Positions 45,917-55,130 of a stretch of 64,000 nucleotides of DNA are shown piece by piece. Position numbers and translations under genes: made by a program. Every line of letters begins with the position of its first letter. Within the stretch, counting starts at the first letter, position 1. Source of the DNA: Bacteroidetes bacterium HGW-Bacteroidetes-8. Its GTDB lineage: Bacteria > Bacteroidota > Bacteroidia > Bacteroidales > UBA932. The stretch is taken from positions 300,938 to 364,937 of the forward strand of contig PHCZ01000006.1 in the NCBI GenBank assembly GCA_002840895.1, given 5' to 3'. Below the pieces are notes generated by a model. The model saw only the letters and a list, made by a program, of their open reading frames with translations. It was not told where the DNA came from and made no database searches.

Positions 45917-46633
45917 ATGAAAAAGATCAAGAGTATTGGAATATTAGGAGGGATGGGGCCTGAAGCCACTCTGCACCTCTTTAACCTTATCATAAAAAAC
46001 ACTCCCGCCTCCAAAGATCAGGATCATATTCCTGTAATTATACACAACAATCCTCTTATCCCGGACAGGACTTTGCATATAGTTTATAATGAGGAGTCTC
46101 CGCTCTCATTGCTAATAGAGGGTGCACAGCAACTAGAGAGGGCAGGAGCAGATATGATTCTTATAGCCTGCAATACGGCCCACTACTATATTAAAGAGAT
46201 TGAACCACATATTTCAACTCCGGTTCTGGATATGATTGCTCTTACCTCGCAATATATATCCGGCAAGAGAGATGCAAATATTTCAGGGAGAATTAAGGCC
46301 GGCATATTGGCCACAACCGGAACCATAAATACCTCCCTCTACCAAAGAAGCCTCCTTGAGCATAATATTGAACCACTTATACCCACACCACAAGAGCAAC
46401 AGGAGCTGGTAATGGAGGCTGTTTACGGTAAAAAGGGAATCAAGGCAGGGTATAAAAGGGTGCCTAAACAGTTGATTATAAAAGCGGCAAAACTGCTTAT
46501 TGAACGAGGGGCAGATGTTATTATTGCAGGTTGTACAGAAATTCCTATTGTGCTTCGTGGGTCAGATATTGAGGCAGAGCTGGTCAACTCTATGGATGTG
46601 CTTGCAAAAGAGGCTATTAAAAGAGCTAAATAA
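45917..46633 (+). CDS. Aspartate/glutamate racemase family protein
   Basis: The ~238-aa protein starts SIGILGGMGPEATLHLF, typical of the PLP-independent aspartate racemase family. It has both catalytic cysteine sites, ILIACNTAHYY and IIAGCTEIPIVL. The product is probably D-aspartate or a related D-amino acid for peptidoglycan. The ATG at 45917 is preferred over the in-frame GTG at 45911. It is followed 16 bp later by the PfkB kinase. Confidence 0.9.
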   Translation: MKKIKSIGILGGMGPEATLHLFNLIIKNTPASKDQDHIPVIIHNNPLIPDRTLHIVYNEESPLSLLIEGAQQLERAGADMILIACNTAHYYIKEIEPHISTPVLDMIALTSQYISGKRDANISGRIKAGILATTGTINTSLYQRSLLEHNIEPLIPTPQEQQELVMEAVYGKKGIKAGYKRVPKQLIIKAAKLLIERGADVIIAGCTEIPIVLRGSDIEAELVNSMDVLAKEAIKRAK

Positions 46634-46649
46634 TTAAATCAGATAAATC

Positions 46650-47642
46650 GTGAAATCAATTTTAGGAATAGGCAACGCCCTTACAGACATACTTGCGGTA
46701 CTCGAAGATGACTCACTGCTAGATTTCTACCATCTGCCAAAGGGGAGTATGCAGCACGTAGATCGTGAAACAGGGGAGAAGATATGGCAAACCCTTAAAC
46801 CGATGGGTGTGCAATATGTTGCCGGCGGCTCTGCCGCAAATACAATAACGGCTACTGCAGTACTGGGTATGCCCTCTACCTTCATCGGCAAAGTGGGTGA
46901 CGACGAGCTGGGTTCGCTATTTAAATCCGATCTGGCCCGTAATGGAATCAAATCTACACTACTAAAAGGGACAGCAGCATCCGGAAGAGCAATGGTATTT
47001 ATAACTGCACCAAATGCAGAGAGGACCTTTGCAGTCTATTTGGGAGCAGCTATCGAGTTGGGTCCAGAAGATCTTACACCTGAGCAATTTAAGGGATATG
47101 ACTATTTTCATATTGAGGGATATCTTGTACAGAATCAAGACTTGGTGCGCAGAGCTGTGGAGCTGGCCAGAGAGGCAGGTATGATAATTTCAATAGATAT
47201 GGCAAGCTACAATGTGGTTGAGAGTAACGATGCCTTCCTGCACGATATAATTGCAAAGTATGTAGATATAGTATTTGCAAATGAAACAGAGGCTCAGGTT
47301 TTTGCAAAGAAACCTCCTCGTGAGGCTCTTGACGAAATTGCTAAAATCTGTAAAATTGCTGTCGTAAAAATTGGCAAAGATGGTTCAATGATTAAAAGCG
47401 GAGATGAGTACCACTACATTGAGGCCTGGCCTGCAGATACAATAGATGCTACAGGAGCAGGAGATACCTATGCAGCCGGTTTTCTATTTGCCCACGCACA
47501 CGGTCTCTCATTAAAGGAGTGTGGAGATGTAGGTTCAATAGTGGCCGCAAAAGTTGTTGAGGTTATAGGCCCTAAAATTGACATTCCCCGTTGGAAACTG
47601 GCAAAACAGGAGATAAGGGATCATACAGGGCTTCTAAAGTAG
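46650..47642 (+). CDS. PfkB-family carbohydrate/nucleoside kinase
   Basis: The 330-aa protein starts at GTG (SILGIGNALTDIL) and has the PfkB signatures VAGGSAANTITATAVLG and the C-terminal DATGAGDTYAAGFLFA with the catalytic Asp. The family pattern is closest to adenosine/ribokinase-type enzymes of Bacteroidetes. The exact substrate cannot be fixed. It lies in tandem with the racemase gene. Confidence 0.9.
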   Translation: MKSILGIGNALTDILAVLEDDSLLDFYHLPKGSMQHVDRETGEKIWQTLKPMGVQYVAGGSAANTITATAVLGMPSTFIGKVGDDELGSLFKSDLARNGIKSTLLKGTAASGRAMVFITAPNAERTFAVYLGAAIELGPEDLTPEQFKGYDYFHIEGYLVQNQDLVRRAVELAREAGMIISIDMASYNVVESNDAFLHDIIAKYVDIVFANETEAQVFAKKPPREALDEIAKICKIAVVKIGKDGSMIKSGDEYHYIEAWPADTIDATGAGDTYAAGFLFAHAHGLSLKECGDVGSIVAAKVVEVIGPKIDIPRWKLAKQEIRDHTGLLK

Positions 47643-47663
47643 GGCAGAGAGGGGTTGATAATC

Positions 47664-48278
47664 CTAAAACAACCCGTACAGTTGTGCATCAATGCGGTCA
47701 ATAACAAGGCTGAGATCTTCCGGACGGTCTTCATATTTTACATCATCTACATCCACAATAAGAATTTTGCCGTCTTTATACTCCGATATCCACTTCTCAT
47801 ACCTTTCGTTTAAACCGGAGAGGTAGTCTATACGGATTCCGCTTTCGTAATCACGCCCCCTTTTGTGAATCTGAGAGACCAGGTTTGGGATAGAGGACCT
47901 GAGGTAGATAAGGAGGTCCGGCCCCTTGACAAGCGAGAGCATTAGATTAAAGAGTGAGTTGTAGTTCTCAAAATCACGAGTACTCATAAGCCCCATACTG
48001 TGCAGATTTGGTGCAAATATTCTGGCATCTTCGTATATTGTCCTGTCCTGAATGACACTACTACTCTCTCTCTGGATATCCACAATACCTTTAAACCGCT
48101 CCTTGAGAAAATAGATTTGCAGGTTAAAGCTCCACCTCTGCATATCGTTATAGAAGTCTGTAAGGTAGGGGTTGTTCTCCACCTCTTCGTATTTGGCTTC
48201 CCAGTTATAATGTTTTGAAAGTAATTTTGTTAGAGTGGTCTTTCCACTTCCTATATTTCCTGCTATTGCGATATGCAT
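47664..48278 (-). CDS. Deoxynucleoside kinase
   Basis: The ~204-aa protein has a P-loop AIAGNIGSGKTTLTKLL at the N-terminus, YEEVENNPYL, the DRTIYEDARIFA motif with the DRS-like catalytic site, and a lid region HKRGRDYES. It phosphorylates deoxyadenosine/deoxyguanosine-type nucleosides for salvage. The start at 48278 (MHIAIAGNIG) is preferred over an upstream in-frame ATG at 48308, because the P-loop normally sits at the very N-terminus. Confidence 0.9.
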   Translation of the reverse strand: MHIAIAGNIGSGKTTLTKLLSKHYNWEAKYEEVENNPYLTDFYNDMQRWSFNLQIYFLKERFKGIVDIQRESSSVIQDRTIYEDARIFAPNLHSMGLMSTRDFENYNSLFNLMLSLVKGPDLLIYLRSSIPNLVSQIHKRGRDYESGIRIDYLSGLNERYEKWISEYKDGKILIVDVDDVKYEDRPEDLSLVIDRIDAQLYGLF

Positions 48279-48340
48279 AATAATAAATTTTTGAAGCGAT
48301 ACAAGCATCTGCTCTCTGCAAAATTACTAAAAGATTTTCT

Positions 48341-48348
48341 TAATTTTG
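48341..48348 (+). promoter_or_regulatory. Exact -7 box almost touching the pcm start
   Basis: TAATTTTG matches TAnnTTTG and ends 4 bp before the pcm ATG at 48353. Transcription would start at or just after the ATG, implying a leaderless mRNA or a different start or promoter. Confidence 0.4.
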
Positions 48349-48352
48349 CCAC

Positions 48353-49003
48353 ATGTTAGACACTTTACAACACAAAGGACGGCGTAAACAGCTTTTAGCA
48401 CAACTTTCGGCCAAATTCAATTTCGACCCCAAGGTTATAGATGCAATGTACAAGGTTCCCAGGCATATTTTTGTAGAGTATGGGCTGGACCACCTTGCAT
48501 ATCTGGACAAACCGCTACCTATCGGGGCAAAGCAGACAATATCACAACCCTATACTGTGGCTATGCAGACCCATCTGCTAAACGAAAAGGTTAACAAGTT
48601 TGAAAAAGTACTTGAGATTGGTACAGGATGTGCATACCAGACAGCAGTTCTTGCGCAGATGGGTATGAGGGTTTACAGTGTAGAGAGACAACGCTCCCTA
48701 TATATGTTGGGTCAGAAAAATCTGACACGACTTGAGTATCACACTCCGCTTCTCTTCTTTGGGGATGGATTTGCCGGGTTACCTCAGTTTGCCCCCTTTA
48801 AAGGAATTCTAATAACCTGCGGAGCTCCTGAAATTCCTAACGAGCTTTTAAGGCAGCTTGCCATAGGTGGGAGGATGGTGATTCCTTTAGGAACCGGTAC
48901 CCAGAGAATGGTTGTAATTGACAGAATTTCAGAAAAAGATTTCACCAAAAGTGAACACGGAGACTATAAATTTGTTCCGATGTTAAGCGGAACAGAAGAT
49001 TAA
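48353..49003 (+). CDS. pcm: Protein-L-isoaspartate O-methyltransferase
   Basis: Pcm methylates isoaspartyl residues in aged proteins so they can be repaired. The 216-aa protein has VPRHIFVEYGL, the substrate segment AKQTISQPYTVAMQTHLL, the SAM-binding VLEIGTGCAYQTAVLA and VYSVERQ, and IPLGTGTQRMVVI. Length is normal. It lies 18 bp before the metallo-hydrolase gene, likely in one transcript. Confidence 0.95.
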   Translation: MLDTLQHKGRRKQLLAQLSAKFNFDPKVIDAMYKVPRHIFVEYGLDHLAYLDKPLPIGAKQTISQPYTVAMQTHLLNEKVNKFEKVLEIGTGCAYQTAVLAQMGMRVYSVERQRSLYMLGQKNLTRLEYHTPLLFFGDGFAGLPQFAPFKGILITCGAPEIPNELLRQLAIGGRMVIPLGTGTQRMVVIDRISEKDFTKSEHGDYKFVPMLSGTED

Positions 49004-49021
49004 GATGATTAAAACTTATAA

Positions 49022-49669
49022 TTGATGATACAGATTAAAACATTTTATTTTAACGATTTGAGAGAGTGCACCTATCTATTGTGGGACCATACCAAGGAGT
49101 GTGCTGTTGTAGATCCCGGATGTTACAGTGCAAATGAGAAGGAGAGACTGGAGAAGTTTATCACCGAAGAGGGTTTGAAACCTGTTATGCTCCTCAATAC
49201 CCACGGACATTTCGACCACATTATGGGAAATGCATATGTGGCTTCAAAATGGAACATTAAAACCTATATCCACCCGGAAGATAAACTCCATCTTGAGAGG
49301 GCTCTGCACTACAGCGATATGTTCGGATACAAAATAGAGCAGCCACCATTGGATACCATAGATCTAAATGATGGAGATCTTCTCAGCTTTGGAGAGTCTC
49401 ACCTGAAGGTGATTCATACACCCGGCCATACAAGGGGCGGGGTATCGATTTATAGTGAAGAGGATAAGTTTGTTATAACAGGAGATGCACTCTTTGCAGG
49501 CAGTATTGGTAGGACAGATCTTCCAGGCGGTGACTATGACCAGCTTATGGAGAGTCTTTTGGGGAAGATAATAAAACTTGGAGATGACTACACTGTATAT
49601 CCCGGTCACGGTCCTGCTACCACAATAGAAAAAGAGATAAGTTCCAATCCATTTCTTCGCTACGAATAA
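49022..49669 (+). CDS. MBL-fold metallo-hydrolase (glyoxalase II-like)
   Basis: The 215-aa protein has the zinc motif THGHFDHIMG (HxHxDH form), a histidine in VIHTPGHTRGG, ITGDALFAGSIGRTDLPGG with the bridging Asp, and YPGHGPATTIEKE with the last histidine. It belongs to the glyoxalase-II-like/persulfide-dioxygenase-like hydrolases. The precise thioester substrate is unknown. Confidence 0.92.
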   Translation: MMIQIKTFYFNDLRECTYLLWDHTKECAVVDPGCYSANEKERLEKFITEEGLKPVMLLNTHGHFDHIMGNAYVASKWNIKTYIHPEDKLHLERALHYSDMFGYKIEQPPLDTIDLNDGDLLSFGESHLKVIHTPGHTRGGVSIYSEEDKFVITGDALFAGSIGRTDLPGGDYDQLMESLLGKIIKLGDDYTVYPGHGPATTIEKEISSNPFLRYE

Positions 49670-49677
49670 ATACAGCT

Positions 49678-50598
49678 ATGAAAAATATTAATAATTTAAG
49701 GTTCCTTATTGTACTTATTCCACTGCTCTCCTACTGTACCAATGTAGATTCCAGCAATGTCACTCTATTTGCAAATGACTCAACTTTTACCCAGGATATA
49801 AAAATTCCACCTGTGCCAACTGCTGTCTCTTTTGCAGATGAGCAAGTCCCACTCCACTACTTTGATATCAGGGAGTCACTCTCAAGAGAGATTACCGGTC
49901 TGAGCTATTTTCACGGTACGATGATCTATATAATGCAGCTGGATAACAGATATTCAAAAGAGATAAAAGAGATTTTAAAGCAGGAGGATGTCCCGGAAGA
50001 TTTTTACTATCTATGCATTGCCGAGAGTATGCTCCAGCCGTTGGTCTCGCCGGCAAATGCCGCAGGCTACTGGCAGTTTCTTGCAGGAACAGCAAGGGAG
50101 TACGGCCTTATTGTAGATAACGAGGTGGACGAAAGATACCATATTGAAAAATCTACCCGGGCAGCAGCTGCCTACTTTAAGAAGGCATACGCAGAGTTCG
50201 GCACCTGGACAATGGCCGCGGCATCTTATAATACCGGGTTTAGCAATGTAAGGTACAGAATAACAAAGCAGAGTAACAACAGCTATTTCGACACACAGTT
50301 CGTAGAGGAGACAGGCAGATATGTTTTTCGGGCACTGGCATTTAAAATAATTCTGAACGATCGTGCCAGATACGGTTTTAACCTCAACAAAGAGGATCTC
50401 TACCCACCTCTGGAGTATTACGAAGTTGAGGTAAAGGGGCCGGTAGAGAACTGGTCTGACTTTGCCGCAAAGCACGAGACTAACTTTAAACTTCTCAAGA
50501 TGTACAACCAGTGGATACGGGCCAACAACCTGACCAATAAACAAAACAGGGTGTACGTTGTGAAGTTGCCAAAAAAAGGGTTCAGGGAGCGACAGTAG
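49678..50598 (+). CDS. Lytic transglycosylase lipoprotein (SLT/MltD-like)
   Basis: The 306-aa protein has a lipoprotein signal (FLIVLIPLLSYC) and an SLT domain with catalytic E116 in YLCIAESMLQPLVSPANAAG. It also has YWQFLAGTAREYGL and AAASYNTGFSNVRYRI. It cleaves murein glycan strands from the outer-membrane side. No clear LysM repeat is present, though the C-terminus ends with a short LysM-like VEVKGPVENWSDFAAKHETN segment. It ends 1 bp before uvrA. Confidence 0.9.
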   Translation: MKNINNLRFLIVLIPLLSYCTNVDSSNVTLFANDSTFTQDIKIPPVPTAVSFADEQVPLHYFDIRESLSREITGLSYFHGTMIYIMQLDNRYSKEIKEILKQEDVPEDFYYLCIAESMLQPLVSPANAAGYWQFLAGTAREYGLIVDNEVDERYHIEKSTRAAAAYFKKAYAEFGTWTMAAASYNTGFSNVRYRITKQSNNSYFDTQFVEETGRYVFRALAFKIILNDRARYGFNLNKEDLYPPLEYYEVEVKGPVENWSDFAAKHETNFKLLKMYNQWIRANNLTNKQNRVYVVKLPKKGFRERQ

Positions 50599-50599
50599 T

Positions 50600-53401
50600 A
50601 TGAGTATAGAGGTAACGGGAGCAAGGGTTAATAATCTGAAAAACATCAACGTCTCAATTCCGAGGGATAAGTTGGTTGTTATTACCGGCCTGAGCGGCAG
50701 CGGTAAATCTTCTCTTGCTTTTGATACCATCTATGCAGAGGGTCAAAGAAGATATATGGAGACCCTATCTGCCTACGCAAGACAGTTTATGGGGGCTCTG
50801 GAGAGGCCGGACGTAGACTCTATTACAGGGCTTAGTCCTATAATTGCTATAGAACAGAAGACTACCGGGCGCAATCCCAGATCTACCGTCGGCACTATAA
50901 CGGAGATATATGATTTCATCCGACTGCTCTATGCCAGGGCTTCTAAGGCCTACTCACCGGCGACCGGTCTTGAGATGATAAGATACAGCGATGAGCAGAT
51001 AGTCTCTCTGATAATGGAGGAGTACAGGGAGAGGCGCTCGCTTCTGCTCTCTCCGCTCATAAAAGGGAGAAAGGGGCACTACAAAGAGCTCTTTGAGGGG
51101 CTAGTACGAAAAGGATTTCTTCAGGTACGGGTAGATGGACAGGTGTACGACCTCGCTTCGGTAAAACCGCTGGACAGATATAAGTCTCACTTTATAGAGC
51201 TGGTTGTGGACAAACTTATTCCAACACCACAGGGAGAGAAGAGGGTGAGGGACTCAGTACTATCTGCACTTTATCACGGAAAAGGGTCACTTGCCCTTCT
51301 GGATGAGCAGAGTGGGCAGATAAGGCACTTTAGCAAACATCTGATGTGTCCCCAAAGCGGAATCTCCTATCCCGAGCCGGCCCCGCACACCTTTTCCTTT
51401 AACTCTCCGCAGGGGGCCTGCCCTCACTGCAAAGGGCTTGGAATGATAAATAAGGCCGACCTTACCAAGATTATACCTAATGATAAGATATCAATTGCAA
51501 ACGGAGGAATAACCCCATTAGGGGTGATGAGAGATACCCTGCTATTTCGCCAGTTGGAGGGGATTGCAAAGAAGTATGAATTTTCGCTTCACGATGCTAT
51601 AAAAGATATTCCCGAAGATGCTCTGGATTTAATAATATATGGTTCAGACGAACTCTTTAGGGTGAGCGGTGAGTCATCTTCTCAGATGATGAGCTTTGGA
51701 GGTGTTATCTTAATGATTGAGCAGAGCGAGAAAGATAGCGACGATCTTATACAGAAGAAAGAGCGCTTTGTAGAGGAGATTATATGCCCTGTTTGCAAAG
51801 GGACACGCCTAAAGGAGGAGTCGTTGAGCTTTAAGATAGACAATATGAATATCTCGCAGATATCTGCAATGGATATGGATGTTCTATTTGAGTGGATAGG
51901 CAATTTAGAGTCAAAACTGGGTTCCCGTCAAAAAACGATTGCCAGAGATGTTATTAAGGAGCTGACAGACAGGGTTGGATTTCTTTTGGATGTGGGTCTT
52001 AACTACCTCTCACTGGACAGAAGCACCAGGTCGCTCAGCGGCGGAGAGAGTCAGAGGATTCGGCTTGCAACACAGATCGGGTCAAAGCTTGTAAATGTCC
52101 TATATATACTTGACGAACCGAGTATAGGTTTACACCAGAGGGATAATATCAAGCTTATTGACTCACTCAGGAGATTAAGAGATGAGGGTAACTCAATAAT
52201 GGTTGTGGAGCACGACCAGGAGATGATAAGCTCTGCAGATTGGCTAGTGGATATGGGGCCGGGAGCAGGAGATAAGGGTGGAAAGGTTCTATATTGCGGG
52301 CTCCCGGGCGATATAACCAAGATGACAAAGAGTGAGATGGCAGCATACAACTCTCTTACCCTGGACTATATGAGCGGAGAGAAGCGGATAGAGATTCCCG
52401 AAATTAGACGAAAAGGGAACGGTAAGTTCCTTGAGCTTTCTGGAGCTAGCGGGAATAACCTTAAGGGTGTTAATCTAAAGATACCTCTGGGCTGCCTTAT
52501 CGGGGTGAGTGGTGTTAGCGGTAGCGGGAAATCTTCACTCATAAACGAGACCCTGATGCCAATACTGAGCAACTACTTTTACCGCTCTCTATACAGGCCT
52601 CTACCATATAAAGATATCAAGGGGATAGACAACATAGATAAACTCATCGAGATAGACCAGTCTCCAATCGGGAGAACTCCAAGGAGCAACCCTGCAACCT
52701 ATACAAATGTATTTGCAGATATAAGAAAGTTATTCGGAGAGACTCCGGATGCCAAGATACGGGGTTTTAAGCCGGGCAGATTCTCTTTTAATGTAAAGGG
52801 TGGGCGTTGTGAGGGGTGCAGAGGTGCAGGTGTTCAAATCATTGAGATGAACTTTCTGCCATCTGTTCACGTACACTGCAAAGAGTGTAACGGTAAGAGG
52901 TATACTCCCGATACTCTGGCTGTAAAGTACAGAGGTAAATCTATTTACGATGTTCTGGAGATGACCATATCTCAGGCTTTGAAATTTTTTGAACATATGC
53001 CCTCCATTGTTCAAAAAGTTAAGGCCCTGGAGGAGGTTGGTCTGGGATATGTAAAACTGGGACAGAGCTCAACTACTCTAAGCGGAGGGGAGAGTCAAAG
53101 GGTAAAACTGGCTGCAGAGCTCTCAAAGAGAGGTACTGGTAACTCTCTCTATATTCTGGACGAACCTACAACCGGTCTCCATTTTGAGGATGTGAGGGTC
53201 TTGCTGGGTGTATTGCAGACCATTACCAATCAGGGCAATACTGTTCTCATTATTGAGCACAACCTGGATGTGTTAAGAAGTGCTGACTATATAATAGATA
53301 TGGGGCCACAAGGTGGTGCAGCAGGAGGAGAGATTGTTGCCTGCGGCACGCCGGAAGAGATAAAAAATAACCCTCTCTCTGTAACCGGAAGATATATCTG
53401 A
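50600..53401 (+). CDS. uvrA: Excinuclease ABC subunit A
   Basis: UvrA is the damage-sensing ABC ATPase of nucleotide excision repair. The 933-aa protein has two nucleotide sites, GLSGSGKSSLAFDT and GVSGSGKSSLINET, with signatures LSGGESQRIRLA and LSGGESQRVKLA. The zinc modules are CPVCKGTRLKEESLSF and GRCEGCRGAGVQIIEM with HCKECNGKRY. In the first module the usual CxxC is CPQS, so one ligand is missing, a change I recall from other Bacteroidetes UvrA proteins. The start follows the transglycosylase stop by 1 bp. Confidence 0.97.
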   Translation: MSIEVTGARVNNLKNINVSIPRDKLVVITGLSGSGKSSLAFDTIYAEGQRRYMETLSAYARQFMGALERPDVDSITGLSPIIAIEQKTTGRNPRSTVGTITEIYDFIRLLYARASKAYSPATGLEMIRYSDEQIVSLIMEEYRERRSLLLSPLIKGRKGHYKELFEGLVRKGFLQVRVDGQVYDLASVKPLDRYKSHFIELVVDKLIPTPQGEKRVRDSVLSALYHGKGSLALLDEQSGQIRHFSKHLMCPQSGISYPEPAPHTFSFNSPQGACPHCKGLGMINKADLTKIIPNDKISIANGGITPLGVMRDTLLFRQLEGIAKKYEFSLHDAIKDIPEDALDLIIYGSDELFRVSGESSSQMMSFGGVILMIEQSEKDSDDLIQKKERFVEEIICPVCKGTRLKEESLSFKIDNMNISQISAMDMDVLFEWIGNLESKLGSRQKTIARDVIKELTDRVGFLLDVGLNYLSLDRSTRSLSGGESQRIRLATQIGSKLVNVLYILDEPSIGLHQRDNIKLIDSLRRLRDEGNSIMVVEHDQEMISSADWLVDMGPGAGDKGGKVLYCGLPGDITKMTKSEMAAYNSLTLDYMSGEKRIEIPEIRRKGNGKFLELSGASGNNLKGVNLKIPLGCLIGVSGVSGSGKSSLINETLMPILSNYFYRSLYRPLPYKDIKGIDNIDKLIEIDQSPIGRTPRSNPATYTNVFADIRKLFGETPDAKIRGFKPGRFSFNVKGGRCEGCRGAGVQIIEMNFLPSVHVHCKECNGKRYTPDTLAVKYRGKSIYDVLEMTISQALKFFEHMPSIVQKVKALEEVGLGYVKLGQSSTTLSGGESQRVKLAAELSKRGTGNSLYILDEPTTGLHFEDVRVLLGVLQTITNQGNTVLIIEHNLDVLRSADYIIDMGPQGGAAGGEIVACGTPEEIKNNPLSVTGRYI

Positions 53402-53427
53402 CAACATAAACATTTAAAAAAATATTT

Positions 53428-55122
53428 ATGATTAAAGTTTATTGCGAAAATCTCAACAAGAGAGTTCATTGCGAACCGGGCACCACCCTTGCCTCTCTGG
53501 CACGAGAAAATGGGATAGAGATGCAGTGGCCTATTCTCGCCGCAATTGTGGATAATCAATTGAAAGAGCTTGGTTTCCAAATATATAACGCTCACAATAT
53601 TCAGTTTATAGACTATTCCCACCCGGATGGGGCAAGGACATACATACGCTCACTAAACTTTGTTCTTCAAAAAGCGGTTGCAGAGCTCTATCCGCAATAC
53701 TCTCTAATAATTGACTACAACTTACAAAACGGGATGTATGCAGAGATTCGTGAGCTGGAGCCAAATGAGGATGGCTCACCTAAAGTGGTGGCTTTAAGTG
53801 AAGAGGAGGTCTCTCTCATCAAAAAAAGGATGGAGGAGATTATTAAGGCAGACTACCCCATTACCCGTCAAAAGATACGAACCGATGAGGCTCTTAGAAT
53901 GTTTAGGGCCAACAACCGTCCGGAGAAGGCCTTTCTGCACCAGCTCCGCGGGAAGTTCTTTACCACAGTCTACTTTATGGATGGATATCCGGACCACTTT
54001 TACGGGCCGTTGGTTGAGTCTACAGGTGTGATTACATCCTGGGATTTTGAATCTTTCAGCAGAGGATTGCTGCTTAGGTCTCCATCAATCACAAACCCAT
54101 ACAAGATAACTCACTCTCCGTATCAGTATAAGCTTTTTGATGTATTTAAGGAGTACTCGCAATGGTGCAGCATTCTGGGCGTAAAGGGTGTAGGTTCGCT
54201 TAATCACTCTATTTACGAAGGCAATGCAAGAGGGCTTATTCAAATTTCCGAAGCTCTTCACGAGAGAAAATATGCAGATATTGCAGACGAGATATTCAAA
54301 AGGAGAGATCAGGTAAAGCTTGTACTTATTGCAGGCCCATCCAGCAGCGGAAAGACCTCTACCTCAAAAAGGGTGGCACTGCAGCTTAGGGTGCTGGGAA
54401 TGAATCCTGTGATAATTGAGATGGACAACTATTTTGTGGACAGAGAGAAGACACCTCTGGATAAGGATGGTAATCTGGACTTTGAAGTTCTCGAGGCGAT
54501 GGATGTCGAGTATCTTAACCTACAACTAAACGATCTCTTTGCGGGTAAGACAATAGAGATTCCAAAGTTTGACTTTAATATGGGAATCCGGGTACATTCA
54601 GGGGAGAGACTCTCTCTGGGAGAGAAGGATATACTCATAATGGAGGGTATTCACGGCCTCAATCCAAAGCTCACATCTCAGGTAGAGCCGGAGAAGATAT
54701 ACAAGATATATGCATCTGCACTCACCTCGCTCTCTCTGGACGAGAACAATAACATATCAACCTCAGATTGCCGTCTGGTGAGAAGGATAGTGAGGGACGG
54801 GAACTATCGCGGAATCTCGCCCGAGAGCACGATACTTCGCTGGCCGAGCGTACGCAGGGGTGAGATAAATAACATCTTCCCATTTCAGGAGAATGCAGAT
54901 ATTATGTTCAACTCAGCACTCATCTATGAACTGCCTATGCTTAAATATTATGCAGAACCTCTTCTTCGCCGCATACCTGCAAACTCGCCCGCATACACAG
55001 AGAGTGTGCGTCTGCTCAAGTTCCTCTCCTATATACAGGAGCTTCAGCCGGCAGAGATTGCACTTATCCCGCCCACCTCTGTAATGAGAGAGTTTATCGG
55101 GGGGAGCAGTTTTAGATATTAG
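53428..55122 (+). CDS. Nucleoside kinase with TGS-like and ThrRS-like N-terminal domains
   Basis: The 564-aa protein starts with a TGS-like domain (KVYCENLNKRVHCEPGTTLA). A region resembling the editing-associated domain of threonyl-tRNA synthetase follows (YSHPDGARTYIRSLNFVL). The C-terminal half is a uridine-kinase/phosphoribulokinase-type P-loop kinase (LIAGPSSSGKTSTSKR near residue 303, EMDNYFVDREKTPLDKDGN, LIMEGIHGLNPKL). This architecture is well conserved in Bacteroidetes and Clostridia. The substrate is probably uridine/cytidine, but this is not shown. Confidence 0.9.
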   Translation: MIKVYCENLNKRVHCEPGTTLASLARENGIEMQWPILAAIVDNQLKELGFQIYNAHNIQFIDYSHPDGARTYIRSLNFVLQKAVAELYPQYSLIIDYNLQNGMYAEIRELEPNEDGSPKVVALSEEEVSLIKKRMEEIIKADYPITRQKIRTDEALRMFRANNRPEKAFLHQLRGKFFTTVYFMDGYPDHFYGPLVESTGVITSWDFESFSRGLLLRSPSITNPYKITHSPYQYKLFDVFKEYSQWCSILGVKGVGSLNHSIYEGNARGLIQISEALHERKYADIADEIFKRRDQVKLVLIAGPSSSGKTSTSKRVALQLRVLGMNPVIIEMDNYFVDREKTPLDKDGNLDFEVLEAMDVEYLNLQLNDLFAGKTIEIPKFDFNMGIRVHSGERLSLGEKDILIMEGIHGLNPKLTSQVEPEKIYKIYASALTSLSLDENNNISTSDCRLVRRIVRDGNYRGISPESTILRWPSVRRGEINNIFPFQENADIMFNSALIYELPMLKYYAEPLLRRIPANSPAYTESVRLLKFLSYIQELQPAEIALIPPTSVMREFIGGSSFRY

Positions 55123-55130
55123 GGGAGTCT

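Noticed and set aside
50600-53401. Missing zinc ligand (CPQS) in UvrA as a sign of a defective gene
   Set aside because: All ATPase and other zinc motifs are intact, and this change is, as far as I recall, usual in Bacteroidetes UvrA.
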